The notes beneath the pieces were generated by a model. The model was not told the DNA's origin and ran no database searches. It saw only the letters and a list, made by a program, of their open reading frames with translations. The position numbers and the translations under genes were made by a program. Shown piece by piece: positions 21,844 through 32,447 of a DNA stretch of 64,000 bases. Positions within the stretch are counted from its first letter, which is position 1, and each line of letters starts with the position of its first letter. Source of the stretch: Candidatus Eubacterium faecigallinarum (GTDB taxonomy: Bacteria; Bacillota; Clostridia; Oscillospirales; Acutalibacteraceae); NCBI GenBank assembly GCA_019115455.1, contig DXDN01000005.1, positions 124,001-188,000 on the forward strand, written 5' to 3'.

Positions 21844-23482
21844 TTACAAAATTGACCCTTCCGCTTCCGGCATGAAACTGAACTCCGCTGACGCCTTCGG
21901 CTTGTACATAATATGATGATTCAAACATTACCGGCAATATGGAGTAGTCGCTCATAATGCTCTCTTCGCACTCCCTGCATGCTTGGGCAAGTTCGTCTGC
22001 GGTAGCTGACTGCGCCTTGTGCAGTGCCTCTTCCACATTGCTGACCTCGCCTATATAATTGCCGTCAATAATACCGCTTAAAAATGATACGGCATTTTGA
22101 TTTACCGTTTCAAATTTGTACAGCGCCAGATCGTAGTCGCCCTTGTTGAATGCCGAGTTGAAATCTTCCTGGCTGAGCACGCTCAGCTTGAGAGAAAATG
22201 AAATTCGGTTGTCGTCACCGTAGTTTGTTATCTTTCCTATACTGCCCTGTATTCCCTGAACCAGCTGTTTTGCCGTTTCTTCCATTTCAGGTGTAACGAT
22301 AACTGTCAGGTCGGCAGAGGTGAATTTGGTTTTAACAAGTCCCTGTTTCCACAATTCGATTGCCTTGTCAGCATCTGAGGAAACCACCGTGCTGCCCACA
22401 GCTTCGGTTGCGCTCTGATTGCCTATCTTGCAGCTGGGTGGAGCAAAGGACGTTGCCTCGCTCAAATATTCATACTCTGTAGTGTCCAAGTCTGAAATAC
22501 TCAGGCATACCGCCTGACGTAAATCTTTTTCGCTGAATATCTCTCTGTTTTTGTTGAGCACCATTGCCCACATGGCGTTTTCGTACGGCTGTGCAGTAAT
22601 CTTGTCGCTGTTAATGGTTTCGTATTCCGCACCTGAAATGTATGCGCAGTCATAATATCCCTTTTCAAGATTTTCGGCTATTTCGGAGTTTTCATCCGTT
22701 ATGTTCAGTGTAAGGTCCGTTATTGTTGCAGGATAATCACCAACGTATTTCTCATTTTTTTCAAGAATATATGATGATTCAAGAATTGAACTGACGTAAA
22801 ACTGCCCGTTAAACAGCGTGTAGTCAAGCCCAAGACCGTACCTGCCTTTTGTGGCATAAAAATATTCTTCGTTGCAGGGCATAGCCACCGCAGTTGAAAG
22901 CGTGCTCATAAAGCTTTCATCAGGGGACGCGAGTTTAATTACAAGTGTGTAATCGTCCGTTGCGCTTACTCCCAGCTCGTCAGCAGATTTTTTGCCTGAG
23001 TGTATATCGTTGGCGTTTACTATGTTTGAGACCGAGGAGAACAGGGGACTGTCCGTGGTCTTGTCAACGGCACGCTGAAGGGCAAAAACAAAGTCGTTTG
23101 CAGTAATATCAGGGTTGAAATCATTGCCCATGAGTTCATGCACTTTCAGCGGATTTTCGTCATCGGGTTCGGGTATGTTCCATTTTGCACCCTGTCTGAG
23201 ATTAAATGTGTAGGTGAGTCCGTCCTCGCTCACATTCCAGCTTGTTGCGACTCCTGCCTGAACGGTGCCGTCGTCAAGCACTCTGACAAGTCCTTCAAAG
23301 CAGTTTTCTATAACAAGAAATTCATCTGCAGTAGAGGCTATTTGCGGGTCAAAGCTGACGATATCTCCGCCAAAGGGATATATGAAATCAACGATTTCGT
23401 CCCCCTTTGAGCATCCGCCGAAAGAGGCAACTGATATTATTATGCAAAGCGCTAAGGCTATTATTTTTCTGATTTTTTTCAT
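21824..23482 (-). CDS. Peptide-type ABC transporter substrate-binding lipoprotein (family 5), orphan
   Basis: A 552-residue exported lipoprotein. The lipobox is SFGGC after a short hydrophobic signal, giving a lipid-anchored Cys near residue 26. The mature part has the family 5 pattern: FDPQIASTADEFLVIENCFEGLV, a long stretch with GLTYTFNLRQGAKW, then the C-terminal lobe. It would bind oligopeptides outside the membrane for an Opp/Dpp importer. No permease or ATPase gene adjoins it. ATG 23482 was chosen over GTG 23491 because AGGTG lies 7 bases before it. Confidence 0.88.
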   Translation of the reverse strand: MKKIRKIIALALCIIISVASFGGCSKGDEIVDFIYPFGGDIVSFDPQIASTADEFLVIENCFEGLVRVLDDGTVQAGVATSWNVSEDGLTYTFNLRQGAKWNIPEPDDENPLKVHELMGNDFNPDITANDFVFALQRAVDKTTDSPLFSSVSNIVNANDIHSGKKSADELGVSATDDYTLVIKLASPDESFMSTLSTAVAMPCNEEYFYATKGRYGLGLDYTLFNGQFYVSSILESSYILEKNEKYVGDYPATITDLTLNITDENSEIAENLEKGYYDCAYISGAEYETINSDKITAQPYENAMWAMVLNKNREIFSEKDLRQAVCLSISDLDTTEYEYLSEATSFAPPSCKIGNQSATEAVGSTVVSSDADKAIELWKQGLVKTKFTSADLTVIVTPEMEETAKQLVQGIQGSIGKITNYGDDNRISFSLKLSVLSQEDFNSAFNKGDYDLALYKFETVNQNAVSFLSGIIDGNYIGEVSNVEEALHKAQSATADELAQACRECEESIMSDYSILPVMFESSYYVQAEGVSGVQFHAGSGRVNFVNATRED

Positions 23483-23622
23483 ATTATTCACCTATGCGCT
23501 ATTATATCAAACTTTGATATTCAAATCAACGGAAGATGAGGGAATTTTAAGGAAATTTACAAACACACGGAAACGTGTATCAAAAAGTTTTTGATTATTT
23601 GCAAAATTATCTTAAAAAATTC

Positions 23623-23651
23623 TTGACAATATTATTTCAATGTTTTATATT
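23623..23651 (+). promoter_or_regulatory. Promoter of rpoB-rpoC
   Basis: TTGACA (23623-23628), exactly 17 bases, TATATT (23646-23651). Predicted start near 23658, within the first stem of the structured leader. Confidence 0.8.
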
Positions 23652-23653
23652 AT

Positions 23654-23743
23654 ATGGCACTTAAATGGAATTATATGCTCAGGCGGGAGGTTTGCGAACG
23701 CAGAAAATGCGTTTTTGAACCCTGCCTAAAAGGGAAGTGCCAT
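23654..23743 (+). promoter_or_regulatory. Structured 5' leader of rpoB
   Basis: A closed structure 31 bases before the rpoB start: an outer stem ATGGCACTT (23654-23662) with AAGTGCCAT (23735-23743), AGGC (23681) with GCCT (23724), GGTT (23689) with AACC (23718), and an inner hairpin AACGCA/TGCGTT with loop GAAAA. It has no terminator-like T-tract. In other Firmicutes rpoB is read from the rplJ-rplL operon with an L10 leader; rplJL are not here, and I do not recognise this fold. It may control translation or stability of the rpoBC mRNA. Confidence 0.6.
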
Positions 23744-23774
23744 TTACATAATTTTCGGATTGGAGTGACATTTT

Positions 23775-26700
23775 ATGGTAAATGTGAAGGATGTACAGCT
23801 TGGTACAACCACGCGTAAGAACTTTGCGAAAATCAATGAAGTTATGCAGATGCCAAACTTGATTGAAGTTCAGAAAAGCTCATACAAATGGTTTCTTGAC
23901 GAAGGACTCAGGGAGGTTTTCAGGGATATCGGTTCAATCACCGATTATACCGGCAATCTCGTTTTGGATTTCATTGATTATTCAATGGACGATGAGCCTA
24001 AATACACTATCGCTCAGTGCAAGGCTCGTGACACCACATATGCAAGACCGCTGAAGGTCAGAGCAAGACTTATCAACAAGGAAACAGGAGAGGTTAAGGA
24101 AAACACCGTATTTATGGGTGATTTCCCGTGGATGACCGATGCAGGCACATTTGTTATAAACGGCGCTGAAAGATGCATCGTATCCCAGCTTGTTCGTTCT
24201 CCCGGCGTTTATTATCATATGGACCATGACAAGACCGGTAAGGAACTGTTTACCAACACAGTTATTCCGAACCGCGGCGCATGGCTTGAATATGAGACAG
24301 ATGCGAATGATATTTTCTATGTCCGTATAGACAAGAACAGAAAAATCTACATTACCACTTTCCTTAGAGCATTAGGACTCGGCACAGATAATGAAATCAT
24401 AGATTTCTTCGGCAATGACGAAAGAATTCTTGCCACCATCGAAAAGGATACAACAAAGAACAAGGAAGAGGCTCTTCTTGAAGTTTACAAGAAGCTTCGT
24501 CCCGGCGAGCCGCCTACGCTTGAAACAGCTCAGGCTCACCTTGACGGCCTGTTCTTTGACGCTCACAGATATGATCTTTCAAGAGTGGGCAGATATAAAT
24601 ACAACAAAAAGCTCGGCATGAGCGACAGACTCACAGGATGTACAATTACTCAGCCTATTATCTCCCCTCAGGGCGAGCTGCTTGCTGACGCAGGTGAGAA
24701 GATTTCCGCTGAAAAGGCAATGCAGATTGAAAATGCCGGCGTTATGTTTGCTTATGTTGACGTTGACGGCAGAGAAATCAAGATAGCTTCCAACGGTATG
24801 GTTGATATCAACGAGTATGTTGATTTTGACTGCAAGGAGCTTGGAATAAGAGAAAAGGTATCCTATCGCGTTCTCGCAGAAATTCTTGAAAAATGCGGCG
24901 ACGATGAGGCAGCGCTTAAAGAAGAAATTGAGCGCAGGGCAGACGACCTTGTTCCAAAGCATATAATTGTCGACGATATTTTCGCCACAGTATCATATCT
25001 TATTAACCTTGCATTCGGCGTTGGCAGCGTTGACGATATCGACCACCTCGGAAACAGAAGAATTCGTGCTGTGGGCGAACTTCTCCAGAATCAGGTAAGA
25101 ATCGGCTTTACGAGAATGGAAAGAGTTATCCGTGAGAGAATGACTCTCCAGGCTCAGGACGATGAGGAGTCAATCACTCCCCAGGCGCTTATCAATATCA
25201 GACCTGTTGTTGCGGCGATTAAGGAATTTTTCGGTTCATCACCGCTTTCACAGTTTATGGACCAGAACAACCCGCTGGCTGAGCTTACTCACAAGAGAAG
25301 ACTCTCAGCACTTGGCCCGGGCGGTCTTTCAAGAGACCGTGCAGGATTCGAGGTTCGTGACGTACATTATACCCATTACGGCAGAATGTGTCCTATCGAA
25401 ACTCCTGAAGGTCCTAACATCGGACTTATCTCATATCTTGCTTGCTACAGCCGACTTAATGAATACGGCTTCATCGAGGCTCCTTACCGTAAGGTAGATA
25501 AGGAGACAGGTATAGTAACCGACGAGGTTGTTTATATGACAGCCGACGTTGAGGATAATTACGTAGTAGCTCAGGCTAACGAACCTCTTGATGAAAACGG
25601 CAGATTTGCTAACCAGAGAGTTACATGCCGCTGCCGTGACGAGTTCCTCACTCTTCCTCCGGAAAGAGTTGACTATATGGACGTATCGCCTAAGATGGTT
25701 GTATCTGTTGCTACAGCAATGATTCCTTTCCTTGAAAACGACGACGCTAACCGTGCTCTTATGGGTGCGAACATGCAGCGTCAGGCAGTGCCGCTTCTTA
25801 AAACAGTAGCTCCTGTAGTCGGCACCGGTATGGAATATAAAGCAGCTTATGACTCAGGCGTTGTAGTAATTGCAAAGCGCGGCGGTACAGTCAGCGCAGT
25901 AGATGCAGACACAATCGAAATAACAACCAAGGACAACGAGGTTGACAAGTACGAGCTTGTTAAATTCTCCGGCTCCAACCAGGGCACCTGCATTAACCAG
26001 AGACCAATTGTTTCCCTCCACCAGAAAGTAGAGGACGGTCAGGTAATTGCCGACGGTCCTGCTACCTGCAACGGCGAGATTTCTCTTGGTAAAAACGCTC
26101 TCATCGGATTCATGACATGGGAGGGTTATAACTACGAGGACGCTGTTCTTATAAATGAAAAAATAGTACGTGATGATGTTTATACCTCAATCCATATCGA
26201 GGAGCATGAGGTAGAAGCACGTGATACAAAGCTCGGACCTGAGGAAATAACAAGGGATATTCCGAACGTGGGCGATGACGCTCTCAGGGATCTTGATGCC
26301 GACGGTATTATCCGTGTGGGCGCTGAGGTTCATTCAGGCGATATCCTTGTAGGTAAGGTAACACCTAAGGGCGAGACAGAGCTCACCGCTGAGGAAAGAC
26401 TCCTCAGAGCGATATTCGGCGAAAAGGCAAGAGAAGTCAGGGACACATCAATGCGTGTTCCTCACGGCGAATACGGTATCGTTGTGGACGTAAAGGTATT
26501 TACAAGAGCCAACAGCGACGAGCTTTCTCCGGGTGTAAATAAAGTAGTAAGAGTTTACATTGCTCAGAAGCGTAAGATTCAGGTGGGCGACAAGATGGCA
26601 GGTCGTCACGGTAACAAGGGCGTTGTATCAAGAATTCTTCCTCAGGAAGATATGCCTTTCCTTCCGGACGGCAGACCGCTTGATATCGTTCTTAATCCCC

Positions 26701-27521
26701 TTGGCGTTCCGTCACGTATGAACATCGGTCAGGTGCTTGAGGTTCATCTTGGTTATGCGGCTATGGCACTGGGCTGGAAGATGATGACTCCCGTATTCGA
26801 CGGCGCTCACGAGCAGGATATCCGTGACTGTCTTGAACTTGCGGATATCGGTTACTATATTGATGAAAACGGCAATAAGGTATTCGACGGCAAGACAGAG
26901 CTTATCGACGGACGTACAGGTGAGAAGTTTGATAACAGAATCACCGTAGGATATATGTATTTCCTTAAGCTCCACCACCTTGTTGACGATAAGATTCACG
27001 CTCGTTCAACAGGCCCGTACAGCCTTGTTACCCAGCAGCCTCTGGGCGGTAAGGCACAGTTCGGCGGACAGCGTTTCGGTGAGATGGAGGTTTGGGCTCT
27101 TGAGGCTTACGGCGCAGCTTACACTCTTCAGGAGATTATCACTATCAAGTCCGATGACGTTGTAGGCCGTGTAAAGACTTACGAGGCAATCGTTAAGGGC
27201 GAGAACATCCCGACAGCCGGAACTCCTGAGTCATTCAAGGTTCTCTTTAAAGAGCTTCAGGCACTTGGTCTTGATACCAAGGTGCTTGACCGAGAGGGCA
27301 ACGAGGTTGAACTCAAGCAGGATCTTGACGACGGCACAGGTATCCAGCCGATAGATGCACAGGCATTTACGACTGTTAATGATTTTGAGGGACAGGAAGG
27401 CTTCGGCGTGGAAAATGCCGAGGGCGAAAACAGTGACGAAGAAGCAGACGGTCAATCAGATGATTTTTCGGATTTGTTTACGGATTCGTTCGGCGATGAC
27501 GATTATGACGACGAAGAATAA
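23775..27521 (+). CDS. rpoB: DNA-directed RNA polymerase subunit beta
   Basis: A 1248-residue catalytic subunit. The fork-loop/rifampicin region reads [19 protein letters not shown] then [11 protein letters not shown]; the usual Gln before LSQF is Pro and the Ser after PL is Ala, while the key Gln, Asp, His and Ser that give rifampicin resistance when mutated are unchanged. [23 protein letters not shown] and the C-terminal [20 protein letters not shown] are intact. The tail is very acidic ([10 protein letters not shown]). Own promoter and leader; rpoC follows after 41 bases. Confidence 0.98.
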   Translation: MVNVKDVQLGTTTRKNFAKINEVMQMPNLIEVQKSSYKWFLDEGLREVFRDIGSITDYTGNLVLDFIDYSMDDEPKYTIAQCKARDTTYARPLKVRARLINKETGEVKENTVFMGDFPWMTDAGTFVINGAERCIVSQLVRSPGVYYHMDHDKTGKELFTNTVIPNRGAWLEYETDANDIFYVRIDKNRKIYITTFLRALGLGTDNEIIDFFGNDERILATIEKDTTKNKEEALLEVYKKLRPGEPPTLETAQAHLDGLFFDAHRYDLSRVGRYKYNKKLGMSDRLTGCTITQPIISPQGELLADAGEKISAEKAMQIENAGVMFAYVDVDGREIKIASNGMVDINEYVDFDCKELGIREKVSYRVLAEILEKCGDDEAALKEEIERRADDLVPKHIIVDDIFATVSYLINLAFGVGSVDDIDHLGNRRIRAVGELLQNQVRIGFTRMERVIRERMTLQAQDDEESITPQALINIRPVVAAIKEFFGSSPLSQFMDQNNPLAELTHKRRLSALGPGGLSRDRAGFEVRDVHYTHYGRMCPIETPEGPNIGLISYLACYSRLNEYGFIEAPYRKVDKETGIVTDEVVYMTADVEDNYVVAQANEPLDENGRFANQRVTCRCRDEFLTLPPERVDYMDVSPKMVVSVATAMIPFLENDDANRALMGANMQRQAVPLLKTVAPVVGTGMEYKAAYDSGVVVIAKRGGTVSAVDADTIEITTKDNEVDKYELVKFSGSNQGTCINQRPIVSLHQKVEDGQVIADGPATCNGEISLGKNALIGFMTWEGYNYEDAVLINEKIVRDDVYTSIHIEEHEVEARDTKLGPEEITRDIPNVGDDALRDLDADGIIRVGAEVHSGDILVGKVTPKGETELTAEERLLRAIFGEKAREVRDTSMRVPHGEYGIVVDVKVFTRANSDELSPGVNKVVRVYIAQKRKIQVGDKMAGRHGNKGVVSRILPQEDMPFLPDGRPLDIVLNPLGVPSRMNIGQVLEVHLGYAAMALGWKMMTPVFDGAHEQDIRDCLELADIGYYIDENGNKVFDGKTELIDGRTGEKFDNRITVGYMYFLKLHHLVDDKIHARSTGPYSLVTQQPLGGKAQFGGQRFGEMEVWALEAYGAAYTLQEIITIKSDDVVGRVKTYEAIVKGENIPTAGTPESFKVLFKELQALGLDTKVLDREGNEVELKQDLDDGTGIQPIDAQAFTTVNDFEGQEGFGVENAEGENSDEEADGQSDDFSDLFTDSFGDDDYDDEE

Positions 27522-27562
27522 AATCTGATTTGACAACGCCAGTTTTAAAAGGAGTGCTTACT

Positions 27563-30500
27563 ATGGATAATTATGAAAATGAATTCAGTTCTATAAAAAT
27601 CGGCCTTGCTTCTCCGGAACAGATCCGTGAGTGGTCCTACGGCGAAGTAACAAAGCCAGAAACAATAAACTACAGAACTCTCAAGCCGGAGCGTGACGGT
27701 CTTTTCTGTGAAAGAATTTTCGGACCTATGAAGGACTGGGAATGTCACTGCGGCAAATATAAGAGAGTACGCTATAAAGGTAAGGTCTGCGAAAAGTGCG
27801 GAGTTGAAATAACACGCTCAAAGGTTCGCCGTGAGCGTATGGGTCATATTGAGCTTGCTGCTCCTGTATCCCATATCTGGTATTTTAAAGGCATACCAAG
27901 CCGTCTTGGCCTTGTGCTTGACATAAGCCCAAGGTATCTTGAAAAGGTACTTTATTTCGCACTTTATATCGTTACCGATCCCGGCGATACCCCGCTTGAA
28001 AAGATGCAGATCCTCAACGAAAAAGAATATGCAGAAATGCGTGAGAGATATGAGGACGATTTCAAGGCAGGTATGGGCGCCGAGGCAATTAAGGAGCTGC
28101 TTCAGGGCATTGACGTGGCTCAGCTTCGTGACGAGCTTACAGCAGAGCTTGAAACAGCCACCGGTCAGAAGAGAGTCAGACTTCTCAAGAGGCTTGATGT
28201 TGTAGACGCTTTCTATCACAGCGGCAATAAGCTGGAGTGGATGATACTTGACGTTATTCCGGTAATTCCTCCGGATATCCGCCCAATGGTTCAGCTTGAC
28301 GGCGGAAGATTTGCAACATCTGACCTTAATGACCTTTACAGACGTGTTATCAACCGTAACAATCGTCTTAAGAGACTTATTGAGCTCGGAGCTCCTGAAA
28401 TCATTGTAAGAAACGAAAAGAGAATGCTTCAGGAATCCGTTGACGCTCTTATTGATAACGGACGCCGCGGCAGACCTGTAACCGGTCCTAACAACAGACC
28501 GCTTAAATCTCTTTCCGATATGCTTAAGGGTAAGCAGGGACGTTTCCGTCAGAACCTTCTCGGTAAGCGTGTTGACTATTCCGGACGTTCCGTTATCGTT
28601 GTAGGCCCTGAGCTTAAGATGCATCAGTGCGGTCTTCCTAAGGAAATGGCAATTGAGCTTTTCAAGCCGTTTGTTATGAAAAGACTTGTTGAGACCGGCG
28701 TTGCGTCAAACATCAAATCTGCCAGAAAGATGGTAGAAAGAGCAAATAATCCGGCAGTTTGGGACAGCCTTGAAGTTGTTATCAAGGATCACCCGGTTAT
28801 GCTTAACCGTGCTCCCACACTTCACAGACTTGGTATCCAGGCATTTGAGCCGGTGCTTGTAGAGGGCAGGGCTATCAAGCTTCATCCTTTGGCATGTACA
28901 GCGTTTAACGCCGACTTCGACGGCGACCAGATGGCTGTTCACGTACCTCTTTCAGCTGAGGCTCAAGCTGAGGCAAGAATGCTTATGCTTGCCGCCAACA
29001 ACCTGCTCAAGCCTTCAGACGGTAAGCCTGTTGCCGTTCCTACTCAGGATATGGTTATCGGTTCTTATTACCTTACAATGATTAAGGAAGGCGAGCCCGG
29101 TTGTCCTCATACTGAGGTTATCAACGGCGAGGAGATTACCAAGTATAATATTTACCGTGACACAGACGAGGCTATGATGGCTTATCAGGAGGGCTCACTT
29201 GGTCTTCATTCTGAATGTCTCATCCGCTTCACTAAGGAAATTGACGGCGTTGAGAAATCAAAGCTTGTTAAGACAACTATCGGACGCGTTATCTTCAACA
29301 GACCGGTTCCTCAGGACCTTGGCTTTGTTGACAGAACAAATCCTGATAATGCTTTTGACCTTGAGGTTTCCTTTGTTGTTAAGAAGAAGCAGCTCGGTCA
29401 GATTGCCGAGAAGTGCATAAGCGTTCACGGTGTTTCAATTGCTTCCAAGGTGCTTGACGAACTCAAGGCACAGGGCTATAAATATTCAACAATTTCAGGT
29501 ACAACCGTTGCCGTATGCGACGCTCTTATCCCTGAGAAGAAGAAAGAATATCTTGCTGAAGCAGAAAAGAAAGTTGACGAGATCACATACAATTATAACT
29601 ATGGTCTTATTACTAACGAGGAGCGTTCCTCTGCGGTAATTAAAGCATGGGAGGATTGTACAAACAAGGTATCTAACGAGCTGACCGGCAACTTTGACGG
29701 TGCTCATAACCCGATTCACATGATGGTTGACTCTGGCGCCCGTGGTAGTACATCTCAGCTTCGTCAGCTTGCAGGTATGAGAGGACTTATCGCCAACACA
29801 GCAGGTAAGACTATCGAAGTACCTATCAGAGCTAACTACCGTGAAGGTCTTAATATTCTTGAATACTTCATCTCATCACGTGGTGCACGTAAGGGTCTTG
29901 CCGATACAGCGCTTCGTACTGCTGACTCGGGTTACCTTACAAGACGTCTTGTTGACGTATCTCAGGATGTTATCATCCGTGACGACGACTGCGGCTGCCA
30001 CGACGGTATCGAGGTTTCTAAAATCATGGACGGAAACCGTGTTCTCGAGCCGCTGGAGGAGAGACTTACAGGCAGATACTGTGCAGAGCCTGTTGTTGAT
30101 CCTAAGACAGGCGAGGTTATCATGGATACAGACAGAATGATAACTGCCGATGACGCTAAGCGTATAGTTGACGCAGGCATTGAGTCAGTTAAGATACGTT
30201 CACTTATCACATGTAAGTCACGCCACGGCGTATGCCGCAAGTGCTACGGCGCAAACCTTGCTTTCAACGAGCCTGTACAGGTGGGTGAGGCAGTTGGTAT
30301 TATCGCCGCTCAGTCAATCGGTGAGCCCGGTACTCAGCTTACTATGAGAACGTTCCATACCGGCGGTGTTGCCGGCGGCGCCGATATCACTCAGGGTCTT
30401 CCCAGAGTTGAGGAGCTGTTTGAGGCAAGAAAGCCTAAGCAGCTTGCAATCCTCTCTGAAATCGAGGGCGATGTCAGATTTGAGGAAATCAAGAAGAGCC

Positions 30501-31207
30501 GTCACGTTGTTGTATTCAACAGCGAAACTGCTGAGGAGAAGAAATATCTTATTCCTTACGGTGCTCGTCTTTGCGAGAATATCGTTGAGGGCGCTCATAT
30601 CAAGAAGGGCACAGAACTTACAATGGGTGCTGTTAACCCTCACGACGTGCTTGCAATTCTCGGCGAGGAAGCTGTTTATAACTACCTTATCAAGGAAGTT
30701 CAGTTTGCTTACCGTACACAGGGTGTTGATATCAACGACAAGCACATCGAGGTTATCGTTCGTCAGATGCTTAAGAAGTGCACCGTTGACAAAGCCGGCG
30801 ATACTGATCTTGTTGCCGGAACAATGGTTGATGTTGCCGCAGTTCTTGAGGAGAATGACAAGATAGAGAAGAGAATTCAGGCAGGCGAAACCGAGCTTCA
30901 GAAAGCAACGTATATCCCGATTCTTATGGGTATTACCAAGGCTTCACTTGCAACAGATTCCTTCCTGTCTGCAGCATCCTTCCAGGAAACAACAAGAGTT
31001 CTCACCGATGCCGCTATCAAGGGCAAGAGCGATCCGCTTATCGGTCTTAAGGAGAACGTTATCATCGGTAAACTTGTTCCTGCCGGAACAGGTATGGATG
31101 TGTTCAGAAATGTTGAGGCTGTTCCCAGCTACTTCTCATCTGAGGGCAGCGACGAAATTTTAAATCTCGAACAGCTGCAACAACTGTTGACAAATACGAT
31201 GAATTAA
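27563..31207 (+). CDS. rpoC: DNA-directed RNA polymerase subunit beta'
   Basis: A 1214-residue subunit carrying the active-site magnesium in [12 protein letters not shown] (about residue 450). The N-terminal zinc ribbon is [20 protein letters not shown]; a second zinc site is in DDDCGCHDG and [13 protein letters not shown]. The bridge helix/trigger loop region [25 protein letters not shown] is intact. ATG 27563 was chosen, with AAGGAG 10 bases upstream, instead of the longer ORF start at 27530. Cotranscribed with rpoB. Confidence 0.98.
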   Translation: MDNYENEFSSIKIGLASPEQIREWSYGEVTKPETINYRTLKPERDGLFCERIFGPMKDWECHCGKYKRVRYKGKVCEKCGVEITRSKVRRERMGHIELAAPVSHIWYFKGIPSRLGLVLDISPRYLEKVLYFALYIVTDPGDTPLEKMQILNEKEYAEMRERYEDDFKAGMGAEAIKELLQGIDVAQLRDELTAELETATGQKRVRLLKRLDVVDAFYHSGNKLEWMILDVIPVIPPDIRPMVQLDGGRFATSDLNDLYRRVINRNNRLKRLIELGAPEIIVRNEKRMLQESVDALIDNGRRGRPVTGPNNRPLKSLSDMLKGKQGRFRQNLLGKRVDYSGRSVIVVGPELKMHQCGLPKEMAIELFKPFVMKRLVETGVASNIKSARKMVERANNPAVWDSLEVVIKDHPVMLNRAPTLHRLGIQAFEPVLVEGRAIKLHPLACTAFNADFDGDQMAVHVPLSAEAQAEARMLMLAANNLLKPSDGKPVAVPTQDMVIGSYYLTMIKEGEPGCPHTEVINGEEITKYNIYRDTDEAMMAYQEGSLGLHSECLIRFTKEIDGVEKSKLVKTTIGRVIFNRPVPQDLGFVDRTNPDNAFDLEVSFVVKKKQLGQIAEKCISVHGVSIASKVLDELKAQGYKYSTISGTTVAVCDALIPEKKKEYLAEAEKKVDEITYNYNYGLITNEERSSAVIKAWEDCTNKVSNELTGNFDGAHNPIHMMVDSGARGSTSQLRQLAGMRGLIANTAGKTIEVPIRANYREGLNILEYFISSRGARKGLADTALRTADSGYLTRRLVDVSQDVIIRDDDCGCHDGIEVSKIMDGNRVLEPLEERLTGRYCAEPVVDPKTGEVIMDTDRMITADDAKRIVDAGIESVKIRSLITCKSRHGVCRKCYGANLAFNEPVQVGEAVGIIAAQSIGEPGTQLTMRTFHTGGVAGGADITQGLPRVEELFEARKPKQLAILSEIEGDVRFEEIKKSRHVVVFNSETAEEKKYLIPYGARLCENIVEGAHIKKGTELTMGAVNPHDVLAILGEEAVYNYLIKEVQFAYRTQGVDINDKHIEVIVRQMLKKCTVDKAGDTDLVAGTMVDVAAVLEENDKIEKRIQAGETELQKATYIPILMGITKASLATDSFLSAASFQETTRVLTDAAIKGKSDPLIGLKENVIIGKLVPAGTGMDVFRNVEAVPSYFSSEGSDEILNLEQLQQLLTNTMN

Positions 31208-31288
31208 TGTATAATGCAAATTTGCGTGGATGCATTTGTCTAAAATAGACAAATAATTGTGTTCAGCTTTGTTAAAAAACACAACATT

Positions 31289-31314
31289 TTGGGGCGAAGA
31301 TATCTTCGCCCCAA
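31289..31314. repeat. Perfect 26-bp palindrome in the rpoC-rpsL gap
   Basis: TTGGGGCGAAGA followed by TATCTTCGCCCCAA is fully self-complementary. In RNA it forms a stem of up to 11-12 bp. It lacks a T-tract, so it is more likely an RNA-processing or partial-termination signal that adjusts rpoBC versus ribosomal protein expression than a full terminator. Confidence 0.6.
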
Positions 31315-31359
31315 GGTGTGCGTTTAAATGATGCAGTAAAATTAATTTTTATTGTATGA

Positions 31360-31382
31360 TTTATACGCACACTGCGTATAAA
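31360..31382 (+). promoter_or_regulatory. Hairpin before rpsL, overlapping a possible promoter
   Basis: TTTATACGCA and TGCGTATAAA form a perfect 10-bp stem with loop CAC. TTGTAT (31353) and TATAAA (31377) could be a -35/-10 with a long 18-bp spacer. The hairpin ends 10 bases before the AAAGGAG of rpsL, so it may be an operator or leader element. Function not known. Confidence 0.4.
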
Positions 31383-31407
31383 ATATTAATTGAAAGGAGA
31401 TAAACTA

Positions 31408-31830
31408 TTGCCTACCTTTAATCAACTCGTAAGAACAGGTCGTAAGTCTATTGAGAAAAAATCAAAGACACCTGCACTGTTAAAGAGTCTTGACACCAAG
31501 AAGAATGTTATGAACAATAACAATTCTCCTCAGAAGCGCGGCGTATGCACAGCTGTTAAAACAGCTACACCTAAGAAGCCGAATTCAGCTCTTCGTAAGA
31601 TCGCCAGAGTTCGTCTTACAAACGGAATCGAAGTATCTGCATACATTCCGGGCGTAGGTCATAACCTTCAGGAGCACTCCGTAGTTATGATCCGCGGCGG
31701 CCGTGTTAAGGACCTTCCCGGTGTACGTTACCACATCATTCGCGGTACACTTGATACACAGGGCGTAAACGGAAGAATGCAGAGCCGTTCAAAGTACGGC
31801 GCAAAGAGACCAAAGGCTGCAAAGAAGTAA
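31408..31830 (+). CDS. rpsL: 30S ribosomal protein S12
   Basis: A 140-residue ribosomal protein at the decoding centre. [12 protein letters not shown] start, [20 protein letters not shown] and [19 protein letters not shown]; both Lys positions linked to streptomycin resistance are wild-type. The start is TTG at 31408: every S12 begins with PTFNQLV, AAAGGAG is 8 bases upstream, and there is no ATG. The track's TTG at 31390 lacks a site. Residues about 34-37 (NNNN before SPQKRG) are an Asn run. First gene of an rpsL-rpsG-fusA cluster. Confidence 0.97.
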   Translation: MPTFNQLVRTGRKSIEKKSKTPALLKSLDTKKNVMNNNNSPQKRGVCTAVKTATPKKPNSALRKIARVRLTNGIEVSAYIPGVGHNLQEHSVVMIRGGRVKDLPGVRYHIIRGTLDTQGVNGRMQSRSKYGAKRPKAAKK

Positions 31831-31964
31831 GCCGAATTTATTTCTTATGGAATAACAATAGTTTATATACCTTATTATATAAAGCGTATATGATCTTTTG
31901 TTGACTCCACGGGAAAACCGAGTACCTATGAACTCATTGAAAATTTATGAAGGAGGGAAGCGAG

Positions 31965-32435
31965 ATGCCAAGAAGAGGTCAAATCGCTAAGCGTGACGTA
32001 TTGCCTGATCCGCTTTACAATTCAAAGCTTGTTACAAGGCTGATCAACAATATCATGCTTGATGGAAAAAAGGGTGTCGCTCAGAAAATTGTTTACGGAG
32101 CATTCGACATCGTTAAAGAAAAGACAGGCAACGATCCTCTTGAGACTTTTGAAGCCGCAATGGAAAATGTAATGCCTGTACTCGAGGTAAAGGCTCGCCG
32201 TGTAGGTGGTGCCACATACCAGGTTCCTCTTGAGGTTCGTCCTGAGAGAAGACAGACACTTGGACTTCGTTGGATCACTCTTTATGCCCGTCAGCGTTCA
32301 GAAAGAACAATGAAAGAGCGTCTTGCCGCAGAGATTATGGATGCGGTTAACAAGACCGGCGGCGCAGTAAAGAAGTGCGACGATACACACAAGATGGCAG
32401 AAGCAAACAAAGCCTTTGCTCATTTCAGATATTAA
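31965..32435 (+). CDS. rpsG: 30S ribosomal protein S7
   Basis: A 156-residue primary rRNA-binding protein of the 30S head: [67 protein letters not shown] and the C-terminal AHFRY. ATG 31965 follows AAGGAGGG by 9 bases. The 134-base gap after rpsL holds a possible stem ACTC/CGG..CCG/AGT near 31905-31922 that could be an S7 binding site on its own mRNA. fusA follows after 12 bases. Confidence 0.98.
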   Translation: MPRRGQIAKRDVLPDPLYNSKLVTRLINNIMLDGKKGVAQKIVYGAFDIVKEKTGNDPLETFEAAMENVMPVLEVKARRVGGATYQVPLEVRPERRQTLGLRWITLYARQRSERTMKERLAAEIMDAVNKTGGAVKKCDDTHKMAEANKAFAHFRY

Positions 32436-32447
32436 TAGGAGGATATT

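Noticed and set aside
23654-23743. A standard L10 ribosomal protein leader before rpoB
   Set aside because: rplJ-rplL are not downstream and the sequence does not match the L10 leader I know.
25200-25330. Rifampicin-resistance change in RpoB (Pro for Gln before LSQF, Ala for Ser)
   Set aside because: The positions linked to resistance (Gln, Asp, His, Ser) are unchanged; the differences look like natural variation.
27818-28624. 268-residue minus-strand ORF inside rpoC
   Set aside because: A shadow of the rpoC reading frame; no ribosome site or recognisable domain.
31408-31830. Streptomycin-resistant S12
   Set aside because: Both diagnostic Lys residues are present.
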